Below, in pieces: positions 26,528 to 35,729 of a stretch of DNA of 64,000 nucleotides. A model generated the notes under the pieces. It ran no database searches, was not told the origin of the DNA, and was given only the letters and a program-made list of their open reading frames with translations. Source of the DNA: Plantactinospora sp. KBS50 (GTDB lineage Bacteria; Actinomycetota; Actinomycetes; Mycobacteriales; Micromonosporaceae). The DNA lies in contig NZ_CP022961.1 of the NCBI RefSeq assembly GCF_002285795.1, positions 6,018,001 to 6,082,000 on the forward strand, in the 5' to 3' direction. Made by a program: the position numbers and the translations under genes. Position 1 is the stretch's first letter. Every line of letters begins with the position of its first letter.

Positions 26528-26619
26528 CGCCGGAGACTACGGCCCCGGCCGAGCGTAGCCAAGCGCCTACCCCACCCGGATCCCCCGGCACCCGGGGATC
26601 CGGCGGTCGGTCTACCTCG

Positions 26620-27539
26620 TTACGCGCGGGAGGCGAGGGCGCGGGCGAAGAAGGCGACGTTGGCCGGGCGCTCGGCGAGGCGGCGCATCAGGTAGCCGTA
26701 CCACTGATGGCCGTACGGGACGTACACCCGGACCGAGTGGCCCTCGGACACGAGCCGGGTCTGCTCGTCCGGGCGGATGCCGTACAGCATCTGAAACTCG
26801 AACCCGTCGGGAGTCCGGTCGTACCACCGGGCCCGTTCCCGGGCGATCGCGATCAGTCGCGGATCGTGGGTGGCGAGCATCGGGTAGCCCTCGCCGGCCA
26901 TCAGCACGTTCAGGCACCGGACGTACGACTTGTCCACGTCGATGCCCGCCTGGTAGGCCACCGACTCGGGCTCGGAGTAGGCGCCCTTGCACAGCCGTAC
27001 CCGCGACCCGGCGCCGGCCAGTTCGCGGCAGTCGGACTCGGTGCGCCGCAGGTACGCCTGGAGCACGGCGCCCGTACCGGGATGGTCGGCGCGCAGCTTG
27101 GCCAGGATGTCCAGGGTCGAGTCGGTGGTGGTGTGGTCCTCCATGTCCAGCGTGACGGTGGTGCCGGCCTCGCTGGCGGCGGCGCAGATCTGCCGCGCGT
27201 TCTCGTAGGCCAGCTTCTCGTCGAACGCCTGGCCGACGGCCGACAGCTTCACGCTGACCTCGGCCGACGCGGTCAGCCCGGCGGAGCGCAGGGCGGCCAG
27301 GAGTTCCAGGTACGCGTCCCGAACGGCGGTCGCCTGTTCGGCCGTGACGGTGTCCTCGCCGAGGTGGTCGAGGCTGACGGTGAGACCGGCGGCGACGAGT
27401 TCGCGGGTGGCGCGCAACGCGTCGTCGGGGTGGTGCCGGCGACGAACCGGCGGACGACGTCCCGGCTGTACGGGGCGGTCGCGACGAGCCGCTCGACCTG
27501 GGACGACCGGGAGGCGGCGAGGATGACCGATCGGAGCAT
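26620..27539 (-). pseudogene. Proline dehydrogenase (monofunctional), frameshifted
   Basis: ATG 27539 starts MLRSVILAASRSSQVERLVA. The frame breaks in VAGTTP: adding one C to the minus-strand CCCC (plus 27427-27430) restores TTPDDALRATRELVAAGLTV and gives about 306 residues. The beta-barrel of PRODH is clear: VSVKLSAVG, TLDMEDHTTTDSTLDIL, VRLCKGAYSEPESVAY (FAD/substrate Lys-Gly-Ala-Tyr), MLATHD, FQMLYGIR and VYVPYGHQWYGYLMRRLAER. It oxidises proline to pyrroline-5-carboxylate using FAD at the membrane. No P5C dehydrogenase gene is adjacent. The break is probably a homopolymer error. Confidence 0.9.
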
Positions 27540-27746
27540 GGCCTGAGCCTAACGCCCGACCCAGCAGGCGGTCCGGCGCAGCGAGGCCGGCCGTCCCCGC
27601 GGTCCGCGGCCACCGGCCGGATCCGCGGCCCGACCGCAAAAAGTACGTAGATCACCCGATTCGCCAGCAAGGGCGCGTCGAGTAGTTTTGTCACAGTCCT
27701 GTGCCAGCCCGGGGACACGGTGGCGCCGACCGGGCCGAAAGTCGTC

Positions 27747-27752
27747 TACGGT
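27747..27752 (+). promoter_or_regulatory. -10 element of a leaderless gene
   Basis: TACGGT lies six bases before the GTG of the CGNR gene, so transcription should start at or next to the start codon. No clear -35 is seen. Confidence 0.5.
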
Positions 27753-27758
27753 TGTCGG

Positions 27759-28400
27759 GTGGACTTCGACGCGTACGCCCGGACCGGGGTTGATCTCGTC
27801 AACGCCCGCCTGGACGACCTCGACGGCCTGCGGGCCGTGTTCGGTGACGACAATCCGTGGATGCGGGACACGGTCGTCGAGCGGGATCTGGCGATCTTCC
27901 GGCGGGCGCAGCGGCGCCTGCGTGACGTCTTCGAACTGGGCACCTCCGGCCGGGACGCCGAGGCCGTGGCCGAGTTGAACACGCTGCTTGAGGCGTTCCC
28001 GGTGCAGCCGCGGATCTCCGGTCACGACTCCGGGGACTGGCACATGCACGTCACCGGGCGGGGCGCCACGATCGCGGCCGAGTACATCGCCGGCGCCGTG
28101 TGGGGCCTGTCGGTGTGGCTGTGCGAGTACGGCAGTTCCCGCTTCGGGGTCTGCGCGGACGACCGGTGCGGCAACGTCTACCTGGACACGTCGTCGAACT
28201 GTTGCCGCCGGTTCTGCTCGGAACGCTGCGCCACCCGCTCCCACGTGGCGGCCCACCGGGCTCGTAAGCGGGCGGCGATCGGCGAGCAGGGCGGCAGCGC
28301 GAACGCGGCGAACACCACGAACGCCGCAGAAGCCACAAATGTCACAGGGGCCACGGACGCCCCGCCGGCCGCGTCCGCGCCGCTGGCCTCCGTCGGCTGA
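27759..28400 (+). CDS. CGNR zinc-finger / ABATE-domain transcriptional regulator
   Basis: GTG 27759 gives 213 residues beginning [20 protein letters not shown], the usual start of this family; GTG 27720 would add 13 residues. Residues about 1-125 are the ABATE domain. The C-terminal zinc finger is [20 protein letters not shown], then [19 protein letters not shown]. The Cys residues form the knuckles, and CGNV replaces the namesake CGNR. A low-complexity Ala/Asn/Thr tail follows. Such proteins are putative regulators of unknown ligand. A TACGGT six bases upstream suggests a leaderless transcript. Confidence 0.83.
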   Translation: MDFDAYARTGVDLVNARLDDLDGLRAVFGDDNPWMRDTVVERDLAIFRRAQRRLRDVFELGTSGRDAEAVAELNTLLEAFPVQPRISGHDSGDWHMHVTGRGATIAAEYIAGAVWGLSVWLCEYGSSRFGVCADDRCGNVYLDTSSNCCRRFCSERCATRSHVAAHRARKRAAIGEQGGSANAANTTNAAEATNVTGATDAPPAASAPLASVG

Positions 28401-28415
28401 CCCCGGCCGCGGCGT

Positions 28416-29220
28416 TCAACCGCCGACCGGGCTGGCCGCGTTGAGGTGCTGGCGGGCGAATTCGAGCGAGACGCGCAGGTCGTCCTCCCGCTGCGCCCTG
28501 CTGCGCGCCCCCGGGTGGCCACCTCGACGGCCACCGAGCCCGCGAAGCCGCGCTTGCGCAGCGAGCCGAGCAGTTCGGCGCAGGGCTGGTTGCCGCGCCC
28601 CGGCACCAGGTGCTCGTCCCGCCCTCCCCCGTACCGTCGCCGAGGTGGACGTGGGCGAGGCCGGCGCCCATCCGGTCGGCCATCTCCAGCGCGTCGCCCT
28701 GCGCCGCGGCGCAGTGCGACAGATCCAGCGTGTACGCGGAGTAGCCGGCCTCCGTCGGATCCCAGCCGGGGAGGTAAGGGACAAACTTCCGTCCGGCCAT
28801 CCGTACCGGGTACATGTTCTCCACCGCGAACCGCAGGCCACCGTGCTCACCAGCCAGCTGGGCCACCCCGTCGGCGAAGCCGCGCGCGTAGTCCCGCTGC
28901 CAGGTGAACGGCGGGTGCACCACCACCGTGGGAGCCTCCAGGGCCTCGGCCAGCTCCGCCGAGCGCCGCAGCCGCTCCCACGGGTCCGGGCTCCAGACCC
29001 GCTGGGTCACCAGCAGGCAGGGGGCGTGCACCGACCGGATCGGTACGCCGTAGTGCCGGGACAGGCCACGCAGCGCCCCGGCGTCCTGACTGACCGCGTC
29101 CGTCCAGACCATCACCTCGACGCCGTCGTACCCGAGCCGGGCGGCCAGCTCGAACGCCGCCGCGGTCGGCTCCGGGAAGACCGAGGAGCTGGACAGCAGG
29201 ACCGGTACGCGGGAAGTCAC
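28416..29220 (-). pseudogene. Sugar phosphate isomerase/epimerase family TIM-barrel protein, two frameshifts
   Basis: GTG 29220 starts [19 protein letters not shown]. The barrel ([69 protein letters not shown]) matches AP endonuclease 2/xylose-isomerase-like proteins such as Rv0498. Two single-G losses break the C-terminal third, near plus 28622-28624 and 28508-28512. Restoring both gives [20 protein letters not shown], then [20 protein letters not shown] and [16 protein letters not shown], 268 residues ending at TGA 28416. The metal-ligand E and D/H residues are intact. It probably shares an operon with the Ppx/GppA gene 57 bp upstream. Confidence 0.85.
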
Positions 29221-29277
29221 GTCTTTCAGCGTAGCCCCGTCCCGCCCAACCCACCGGGTACCGCCGACCAGGGAAGA

Positions 29278-30222
29278 TCACCCTCCGTCAAGCTGGTCCA
29301 GCCGGCGCAGGATCACGCCCTCGCGCAGCGCCCACGGGCAGATGTCCAGCCGGTCGATGCCGAGCAGCCGCATCGTGGCCTCCGCCACCACGGCGCCGGC
29401 CAGCAGTTGGTGCGCCCGGCTGGCGCTCACGCCTTCCAGTTCGGACAGCTCGCTCGGCGGGATGTGCCGGATGAACCCGATCACCTGGCGCAGGCCGTCC
29501 TGGGACAGCGACCGGCCCACCCACAGGCCGGCCGAGGACGGCGCCGCCCCGGCCAGTCGGGCCAGCGTGCGGAACGTCTTCGAGGTGGCGACCGTACGAT
29601 CCCAGGCGACCTGGCCCAGCTTGTCGACGACCGGCGCGAGCGTCTCCTCGACGTACCGTTGAAGCTCGTCGATCGTCGCGGCCGGCGGCGGTACGCTCGT
29701 GCCCGGCTGGATCCGGAGCCGCTCGCGGGTGAGCCGGCCGGCGCCCAACGGTACGGAGAGCGCAAACTCGGGATGCTCGTCGATGCCGGCCGCCAGTTCC
29801 AGCGAGCCGCCGCCGATGTCCAGCACCAACAGCCGGCCGGCCGACCAGCCGAACCAGCGCCGGACGGCCAGGAACGTCATCCGGGCCTCGTCGACACCGG
29901 GCAGCACGTGCAGATGTACGCCGGTCTCCTGGCGTACCCGGGTCAGCACCTGCGGCGCGTTGGTCGCCTCCCGGACGGCCGAGGTGGCGAAGGCCAGCAG
30001 GTCGTCGGTGCCCAACCCCTCGGCCGCGGCCTTGGCGCCGGCCACCGCCTCGACCAGCGCATCCTCCCCGCCCGAGGTGAGCGCACCGTCCGGGCCGATC
30101 TGCTCGGCCAACCGCAGTACGGCCTTCTCCGAGTGCGCCGGCCAGGGATGCGCGCCGCGATGGGCGTCCACCACGAGCAGGTGAACCGTGTTGGAGCCGA
30201 CATCGAGCACACCCAGCCGCAT
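29278..30222 (-). CDS. Ppx/GppA family exopolyphosphatase-like protein
   Basis: ATG 30222 gives 314 residues with the canonical start [20 protein letters not shown] (phosphate 1 motif of the ASKHA fold). [25 protein letters not shown] (phosphate 2, with the metal-binding E) and a C-terminal [20 protein letters not shown] follow. It matches the short actinobacterial Ppx1-type enzymes (Rv0496), which lack the long C-terminal HD domain. The likely reaction is hydrolysis of polyphosphate or pppGpp-type phosphoanhydrides. RegX3/SenX3 and PhoU nearby give a phosphate-metabolism context. Confidence 0.92.
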   Translation of the reverse strand: MRLGVLDVGSNTVHLLVVDAHRGAHPWPAHSEKAVLRLAEQIGPDGALTSGGEDALVEAVAGAKAAAEGLGTDDLLAFATSAVREATNAPQVLTRVRQETGVHLHVLPGVDEARMTFLAVRRWFGWSAGRLLVLDIGGGSLELAAGIDEHPEFALSVPLGAGRLTRERLRIQPGTSVPPPAATIDELQRYVEETLAPVVDKLGQVAWDRTVATSKTFRTLARLAGAAPSSAGLWVGRSLSQDGLRQVIGFIRHIPPSELSELEGVSASRAHQLLAGAVVAEATMRLLGIDRLDICPWALREGVILRRLDQLDGG

Positions 30223-30388
30223 GACTCCCGACCCTAAACCCCGCACCTGCCCCGGAAGCCGCACCCGGTTGCCCGTGGACACCCGCCGACCACATACCGG
30301 ATCCCCGCCCCGGAACGGCTGGGGACATCCACGATCTACTGGACTCGCCTACACGCCGGCGGCTGAGAGTGATGTCCTTTTTGATGTC

Positions 30389-30424
30389 CATACCTGAGAG
30401 TCATAAAAATGACCCTCAGGTATG
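30389..30424. promoter_or_regulatory. Large AT-rich inverted repeat, candidate operator
   Basis: Arms CATACCTGAGAGTCAT (30389-30404) and ATGACCCTCAGGTATG (30409-30424) are complementary except for one position and enclose AAAA. The dyad is far more AT-rich than its surroundings. It looks like a repressor- or MerR-type site, though a hairpin function is possible. Confidence 0.55.
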
Positions 30425-30473
30425 ACAACAGCAGAGGCCATCGCTTCTGGCGGGGGACACGCCCGACCCCCGA

Positions 30474-30556
30474 GGACAGCGGACAACGGACAGCGGACAA
30501 CGGACAGCGGACAACGGCGACGGACAACGGCGACGGCGACGGCGACAGCGACAGCG
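30474..30556. repeat. 14-bp and 6-bp tandem repeats
   Basis: Three perfect copies of GGACAGCGGACAAC (30474-30515) run into GGCGAC/GACAGC hexamer repeats ending near 30556. Units of this length and their exactness suggest slippage expansion. Confidence 0.75.
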
Positions 30557-30739
30557 GCCGGACCGGCTGGGCGGACCGCTCAGCCCTCGGGGTACGTCCG
30601 CCGCGGGGTTGCCTACGAGGGTGCGGCCCTGCCGGTGGCGAAGCGATACGCCGGTGCCGCGATCGACCTGTCGGACCCGTCGGTTGGGCAATCAGCGCGG
30701 TTGACCAGCGGACCTGTGGGATCGGCGTACGCTGGCCAG

Positions 30740-31627
30740 GTGGCTGTCCGCACCGAGCTTCGCATCCTGGTCGACGACGATGCTGACCCCCGTAGCCGGG
30801 AGGTCGGGTTGGACTTCGCGCGGGAGTGGATCGAGTTTCTCGACCCGGCCGACGAGGAACACGTCATCCGAGCCGATCTTACCTGGCTGCTGTCCCGCTG
30901 GACCTGCGTCTTCGGCCGCGGCTGTCACGGCATCATCGCCGGGCGGGCCGCCGACGGCTGCTGCTCGCACGGCGCGTTCTTCACCGACGCCGACGACGAG
31001 AAGCGGGTCCGGGCCGCCGTTCGGCGGCTGACCCCGCAGACGTGGCAGCACCACCGACGCGGCTTCCAGAACTGGACCGAGATGGACTCGGTGGACGGCA
31101 CCAAGCCGGCCCGGCGGACCGCCACGCAGGGCGAAGAGGGTCCGTGCGTGTTCCTCAACGACGCCGATTTTGCCGGCGGCGGCGGATGCGCGCTGCACGC
31201 CCAGGCGCTGCGCGACGGCGTACATCCGCTGGAGTACAAGCCGGACGTCTGCTGGCAGCTACCGGTCCGCCGGGACCAGGAGTGGAGCAAGCGACCGGAC
31301 GGGACCAAGGTGCTGGTCTCGACGCTGGCCGAGTTCGACCGCCGGGGCTGGGGCGCCGGCGGTCACGACCTGGACTGGTGGTGCACCTCGTCCCCCGACG
31401 CGCACGTCGGCCGGGAGCCGATGTACCAGTCGTACGGCCCGGAGCTGACCGCGTTGATCGGCGCGGCGGCGTACGAGCGACTGGCCGAATTGTGCGCGGC
31501 CCGGCTGCGGCAGGGCCTGGTGGCGCCGCACCCGGCCACCCCGACCACCCCGACGACCCCGGGGTCGCGCGGCTCGGGGGCGCGCGGCAACGGCCGGGGG
31601 CCGGCCACGCCGCCCCGCCAGGGGTAG
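30740..31627 (+). CDS. Conserved Cys-rich protein of unknown function
   Basis: GTG 30740 gives 295 residues beginning [26 protein letters not shown] lies exactly six bases before the GTG, suggesting a leaderless transcript. Many conserved-looking Cys/His are spread over the core: [51 protein letters not shown] and DWWCTSS. The spacing recalls YkgJ-like metal- or Fe–S-binding Cys clusters, but I cannot name the family with certainty. The tail is Pro/Thr- then Gly/Arg-rich. It converges on regX3. Confidence 0.75.
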   Translation: MAVRTELRILVDDDADPRSREVGLDFAREWIEFLDPADEEHVIRADLTWLLSRWTCVFGRGCHGIIAGRAADGCCSHGAFFTDADDEKRVRAAVRRLTPQTWQHHRRGFQNWTEMDSVDGTKPARRTATQGEEGPCVFLNDADFAGGGGCALHAQALRDGVHPLEYKPDVCWQLPVRRDQEWSKRPDGTKVLVSTLAEFDRRGWGAGGHDLDWWCTSSPDAHVGREPMYQSYGPELTALIGAAAYERLAELCAARLRQGLVAPHPATPTTPTTPGSRGSGARGNGRGPATPPRQG

Positions 31628-31696
31628 CGACCGGGCCGCAGCAGACCGGGCCGTAGCGATCGGGCCGTAGCGACCAAGCCGCAGCGACCGGGCCGC
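31625..31696. repeat. 14-15 bp tandem repeat between convergent genes
   Basis: Five imperfect units of the form TAGCGACCGGGCCGC follow the Cys-rich gene's stop at once. Units differ by one or two bases. The array may act in transcription termination, but no strong hairpin is evident. Confidence 0.65.
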
Positions 31697-31739
31697 GACG
31701 GCCGATCCGGTCCGGCGCCGGCGTGCCGGCCGGGAACCG

Positions 31740-32423
31740 TCAGGGTTCGAACTTGTAGCCCAGGCCGCGGACCGTGACGATGTGCTTCGGCGTGGAGGGC
31801 TCCGGCTCGACCTTGGAACGCAGCCGCTTGACATGTACGTCGAGTGTCTTGGTGTCGCCCACGTAGTCGGCTCCCCAGACGCGGTCGATGAGCTGCCCGC
31901 GGGTGAGCACCCGGCCGGCGTTGCGGAGCAGCAGTTCCAGCAGCTCGAACTCCTTGAGCGGCAGTTGTACGGTGCTGCCCTCGACGGTCACCACGTGCCG
32001 CTCGATGTCCATCCGTACCGGGCCGGCGGTCAGCGTGGCCGCGGTCGTCTCGGGTACGTCGGTGGTCTGCCGGCGCAGCACCGCACGGATCCGGGCCACC
32101 AGCTCGCGCGGCGAGTACGGCTTCGTGACGTAGTCGTCGGCGCCGATCTCCAGCCCGACGACCTTGTCGATCTCGCTGTCCCGGGCGGTCACCATGATGA
32201 TCGGGACCGATGAGCGCTGCCGGAGCTGCCGGCACACCTCGGTGCCGGACATCTCCGGCAACATCAGATCGAGCAGGACGATGTCAGCGCCGGAACGGTC
32301 GAAAACGGTCAGCGCGGCGGTGCCGGTCGCCGCGACCGAAACCTCGAACCCCTCTTTGCGGAGCATGTAGGAGAGGGCGTCCGAGAACGACTCCTCATCC
32401 TCGACCACGAGCACGCGGGCCAA
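31740..32423 (-). CDS. regX3: OmpR-family response regulator RegX3
   Basis: The 227-residue protein has a receiver with VVEDEESFSDALSYML, phospho-Asp in ADIVLLDLMLPEMSG and the switch Lys in VTKPYSPREL. A winged-helix domain follows (LKEFELLELLLRNAGRVLTR, then IDRVWGADYVGDTKTLDVHV). It matches RegX3, the phosphate-starvation regulator of actinobacteria. It lies 27 bp downstream of senX3, with phoU divergent beyond, so it should respond to inorganic phosphate. Confidence 0.93.
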   Translation of the reverse strand: MARVLVVEDEESFSDALSYMLRKEGFEVSVAATGTAALTVFDRSGADIVLLDLMLPEMSGTEVCRQLRQRSSVPIIMVTARDSEIDKVVGLEIGADDYVTKPYSPRELVARIRAVLRRQTTDVPETTAATLTAGPVRMDIERHVVTVEGSTVQLPLKEFELLELLLRNAGRVLTRGQLIDRVWGADYVGDTKTLDVHVKRLRSKVEPEPSTPKHIVTVRGLGYKFEP

Positions 32424-32450
32424 CGAAACTTTCCTTTCCTCGGATCCAGC

Positions 32451-33743
32451 CTAGCGAAGCGCGGCCGAACCGCTTTCGATCTCAGCGGATGGTGGTGGCG
32501 GCAGGAAGGCATCGGGTGGGCTGGCCGGCAGCCACAGGGTGAACGTCGAACCGCCGCCCAGTGTGCTGGTGACCTGCACCCGCCCGCCGTGGTTGGTGGC
32601 GATGTGCTTGACGATCGCCAGGCCGAGTCCGGTGCCGCCGGTCGATCGGGACCGGGCCTGGTCGGCCCGGTAGAACCGCTCGAAGATCCGGTTGACGTCG
32701 TCGGGGGCGATGCCGATGCCGTGGTCGGCCACGGCGATCTCCACCCGGTCCTCCCCGGCGGTGACGGCGATGGTGACCCGGGTGTCCTCGCCCGAGTAGG
32801 CGATCGCGTTCTCGACCAGGTTCGTGACGGCCGTGGCGAGCTGGCTGTCGCTGCCGTACACGGTCTGGCCGCGCAGCCCCTCGACGGAGATCTCGATCCG
32901 CCGGGCGGCGGCGGTGGTCCTGGTCCGGTCCACCACCTCGGCCAGTATCCAGTCGACGGAGACCGGCTCGGGCGCCGGGAGCGGCTCGGCGCCCTGGAGT
33001 CGGGTGAGTTCGAGCAGTTCGTTGACGAGCCGGCCGAGCCGGGTGGACTCGCTGGAGATCCGTTCGGCGAACCGGCGGGCCGCCGCGACGTCCTCGGCGG
33101 CGGCCTCCGGGTCCCGGTGGTCGGACGGGTCGGTGGCGTCCAGCAGCGCCTCGGCGAGCAGTTGGAGGGCGCCGATCGGGGTCTTGAGCTCGTGGCTCAC
33201 GTTGGCCACGAAGTCGCGGCGTACCCGGGCGACCCGGTGCGCCTCGGTGACGTCGGCGGCCTCGACCGCCACGTACCCCTCGCCGACCCCCATCGCCCGC
33301 AGGTGCACGCCCAGCGGGTCGGAGCCGGAACCGCCGCGGCCCCGCGGCAGGTCAAGCTCGACCTCGCGGCGCACGCCCGTGCGCCGGACCTGTCCGGCCA
33401 GGGTACGGATGATCGGGTGCGGCACGACGCTGCCGGCCTCGGGTCCGGCCCGCAGCAGACCCATGGCACGGGCCGCCGGATTGATCAGAACCGGCAGTTC
33501 GTCGGGGCCGAGTACGACGACGCCGACCCGCAGCGAGTCGACGGTACGGCGGCCGAGGCTGGGCAACCCGCTCGGCTGGTCCTGCTCGATGGCGGTTCCC
33601 CCGTCGATCCGGGTGCCCGGGCGCCCACCGGGGCCGCCCCCGCGGCCGGCCGCGGCCGAGCGCCGGACGCGGGCCAGGGTCGGGCCAGCGGCGAGCCCCA
33701 ACGCCAGGCCGACGGCCAGAGCGGCCACGACGTACCAGTACAC
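32451..33743 (-). CDS. senX3: Phosphate-sensing histidine kinase SenX3
   Basis: The 430-residue protein starts at GTG 33743. A short N-terminal membrane anchor (YVVAALAVGLALGLAAG) is followed by a PAS-like domain (about 70-165, SLRVGVVVLGPDELPVLINP). HisKA follows with the phospho-His in FVANVSHELKTPIGAL, then HATPase_c with NLVENAIAYS, ADHGIGIAPDDVNRIFERFY and STGGTGLGLAIVKHI. A minus-strand TACGAT (33755-33750) ends six bases before the GTG, pointing to a leaderless transcript. It pairs with regX3. Confidence 0.92.
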   Translation of the reverse strand: MYWYVVAALAVGLALGLAAGPTLARVRRSAAAGRGGGPGGRPGTRIDGGTAIEQDQPSGLPSLGRRTVDSLRVGVVVLGPDELPVLINPAARAMGLLRAGPEAGSVVPHPIIRTLAGQVRRTGVRREVELDLPRGRGGSGSDPLGVHLRAMGVGEGYVAVEAADVTEAHRVARVRRDFVANVSHELKTPIGALQLLAEALLDATDPSDHRDPEAAAEDVAAARRFAERISSESTRLGRLVNELLELTRLQGAEPLPAPEPVSVDWILAEVVDRTRTTAAARRIEISVEGLRGQTVYGSDSQLATAVTNLVENAIAYSGEDTRVTIAVTAGEDRVEIAVADHGIGIAPDDVNRIFERFYRADQARSRSTGGTGLGLAIVKHIATNHGGRVQVTSTLGGGSTFTLWLPASPPDAFLPPPPSAEIESGSAALR

Positions 33744-33749
33744 GAGCCG

Positions 33750-33755
33750 ATCGTA
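33750..33755 (-). promoter_or_regulatory. -10 element of senX3 (leaderless)
   Basis: TACGAT on the minus strand is six bases upstream of the senX3 GTG. Two GTTAACC heptamers (33764-33770 and 33816-33822) lie further upstream in this divergent phoU/senX3 gap and could belong to phosphate control, but the match to known PHO boxes is poor. Confidence 0.45.
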
Positions 33756-33950
33756 GAAGCTCTGTTAACCAAAGCATCACCACAAAAGGGGCAAATCAGT
33801 CCAGCATTCGGGAATGTTAACCGGTCGGACCGTCCCCGTTCACTCCGTCGTTCCTCCCTCGGTCTCCGCCGACCTACCGTGGGAGCCGAATCCGCCCACA
33901 CCCCCTGCGGTTGTCCTGCTCGGGCACCGCACCAGACACAGGACGTGAGC

Positions 33951-34610
33951 ATGCGCGACGAGTTCCGGGCCGATCTGCACACCGTCAGCCAGCTACTGGT
34001 CGACATGGCCGAGGCGATCCGCGCGGCCATGCGGCAGGCCACCAGGGCACTCCTGACCGCGGACCGGGCGGCGGCCGAGGACGTCATCGCGGCCGACGCC
34101 GAGATCGACGCCACCTACCGCCAGGTCGAGGAGCGGGTCTGCGACGTACTGGCCCGGCAGGCTCCGGTCGCCTCCGACCTGCGGGCCATGATCACCGCCC
34201 TGCACGTGGCCGCCGATCTGGAACGGATGGGCGACCTCGCCGACCACGTGGCCAAGACCGCCCTGCGCCGGCACCCCTCGCCGGCCGTACCGGCCGAACT
34301 GCGCCCCGTCTTCACCGAGATGTCACAGGTCGCCGACCGGATGGCCGGCAAGATCGGCACCGTGCTCGCCAAGCCGGACGCCGAGGCGGCCGCCGAACTG
34401 GACCGCGACGACGACGCCATGGACGACCTGCACCGCAGCCTGTTCGCGGTGCTGCTCGGCGACGACTGGCCGTACGGGGTGGAGACCGCGATCGACGCCA
34501 CCCTGCTCGGGCGCTTCTACGAGCGGTTCGCCGACCACGCCGTGAACGCCGGCGAGCGCGTCGTCTACCTGATCACCGGCGAATCCGTCTCCCCCGCCAC
34601 CGCCGAGTAG
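33951..34610 (+). CDS. phoU: Phosphate-system regulator PhoU
   Basis: ATG 33951 gives 219 residues, the usual PhoU length, made of two three-helix PhoU repeats. The start MRDEFRADLHTVSQLLVDMA and the two metal-binding helices (HVAADLERMGDLADHVAKTA and ATLLGRFYERFADHAVNAGE) are intact. PhoU links the Pst transporter to the phosphate kinase, here SenX3. The gene is divergent from senX3 across a 207-bp gap. No pst genes are in the window. Confidence 0.94.
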   Translation: MRDEFRADLHTVSQLLVDMAEAIRAAMRQATRALLTADRAAAEDVIAADAEIDATYRQVEERVCDVLARQAPVASDLRAMITALHVAADLERMGDLADHVAKTALRRHPSPAVPAELRPVFTEMSQVADRMAGKIGTVLAKPDAEAAAELDRDDDAMDDLHRSLFAVLLGDDWPYGVETAIDATLLGRFYERFADHAVNAGERVVYLITGESVSPATAE

Positions 34611-34745
34611 CCGCCCCCGAGCGCCTCCGAGCAGCCGCCCCCGAGCGCCTCCGAGCAGCCGCCCCCGGCCGGGCGGGCCGCCCCGCCCCGCCCCACGGGC
34701 TCACCCCCGCGTGGACAGGCACGGCGGACCCGCCCGCCTACCGGC

Positions 34746-35549
34746 TCAGCGCCCCTGGTTGGCCACCGCCGCCGCGGCGTCCCGGGCGGCGTCCGGGTCG
34801 AGGTACGTGCCGCCGGTGCTCAACGGTCGCAGCGCGGCGTCGAGGTCGTACCGCAGCGGGATCCCGGTGGGGATGTTGAGCTTCGCGATCGCCTCGTCGG
34901 AGATCTGGTCGAGGTGCTTCACCAGGGCCCGCAACGAGTTGCCGTGCGCCGCCACCAGCACCGTCCGGCCGGCCAGCAGGTCCGGCACGATCGAGTCGTA
35001 CCAGTAGGGCAGCATCCGGTCGACGACGTCCTTGAGACATTCGGTCCGGGGCATCAGCTCGGGCGGCAGCAGGGCGTACCGCGGGTCGCCGACCTGGGAC
35101 CACTCGTCGTCGTCCGCGATGGGCGGCGGCGGGGTGTCGTACGAGCGACGCCAGAGCATGAACTGCTCCTCGCCGTACTCGTCAAGGGTCTGCTTCTTGT
35201 TCTTCCCCTGCAACGCCCCGTAGTGCCGCTCGTTGAGCCGCCACGACCGGCGGACCGCGATCCAGTGCCGGTCGGCCGCGCTCAGCGACAGCTCGGCGGT
35301 GCGGATGGCCCGGCGCAGCACGCTGGTGTGCACCACGTCCGGCAGCAGGTCGTGTTCCCGCATCAGCTCGCCGCCGTGCCGGGCCTCGGCCTCGCCCTTG
35401 GCGGTCAGGTCCACGTCGACCCAGCCGGTGAACAGGTTCTTGGCGTTCCAGTCGCTCTCGCCGTGCCGCAGCAGCACCAGCGTGCCGATCGAGGCTCCCT
35501 CGCTCGCCACGGGCCGGTCGGCCGACGCACTCCTCGTGCTCGCAGTCAT
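34746..35549 (-). CDS. gpmA: 2,3-bisphosphoglycerate-dependent phosphoglycerate mutase
   Basis: ATG 35549 gives 267 residues. The phospho-histidine motif [20 protein letters not shown], the second catalytic region [25 protein letters not shown] and the C-terminal [18 protein letters not shown] are complete. It interconverts 3- and 2-phosphoglycerate in glycolysis. The N-terminal about 20 residues (Thr/Ser/Ala-rich) exceed the E. coli length. The upstream frame to 35696 lacks homology. Its place beside senX3/regX3 and mshA matches Rv0489 in mycobacteria. Confidence 0.95.
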   Translation of the reverse strand: MTASTRSASADRPVASEGASIGTLVLLRHGESDWNAKNLFTGWVDVDLTAKGEAEARHGGELMREHDLLPDVVHTSVLRRAIRTAELSLSAADRHWIAVRRSWRLNERHYGALQGKNKKQTLDEYGEEQFMLWRRSYDTPPPPIADDDEWSQVGDPRYALLPPELMPRTECLKDVVDRMLPYWYDSIVPDLLAGRTVLVAAHGNSLRALVKHLDQISDEAIAKLNIPTGIPLRYDLDAALRPLSTGGTYLDPDAARDAAAAVANQGR

Positions 35550-35729
35550 GGTCCCATCCTGCCCGACCTGTCCCGGACGCATCCGTCGGACCCGTCGGGT
35601 CCCGGCATCCGGTGCGGCACGCGCTGCGTGATGACCGCCACGGTCGAATTCGGATGACCCGGCCCAGGTGGGCGCCCTAGGTTGTAAGGCGTTCAAGATG
35701 CTTAGCTCATTACGTCATTCGGGGGCGAC

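Larger units (their letters stand above)
30223..30739. other. Intergenic region with AT-rich dyad and tandem repeats
   Basis: This 517-bp gap contains the dyad at 30389-30424 and the repeat array at 30474-30556. A frame open from ATG 30422 into the next gene has low-complexity Thr/Ala/Arg sequence made by the repeats and is not accepted as coding. Confidence 0.6.

Noticed and set aside
30474-30556. Regular short repeats considered as a CRISPR array
   Set aside because: Units are contiguous with no unique spacers and are too short; there are no cas genes nearby.
31740-31760. GGGTTCGAAC resembling a tRNA T-loop
   Set aside because: It is the C-terminal coding end of RegX3; no acceptor or anticodon stems pair with it. 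No other tRNA-like structure was found.
33744-33950. PHO-box candidate from paired GTTAACC motifs between senX3 and phoU
   Set aside because: The spacing (52 bp) and sequence do not fit the 11-bp direct repeats of known actinobacterial PHO/RegX3 boxes well enough to claim a site.
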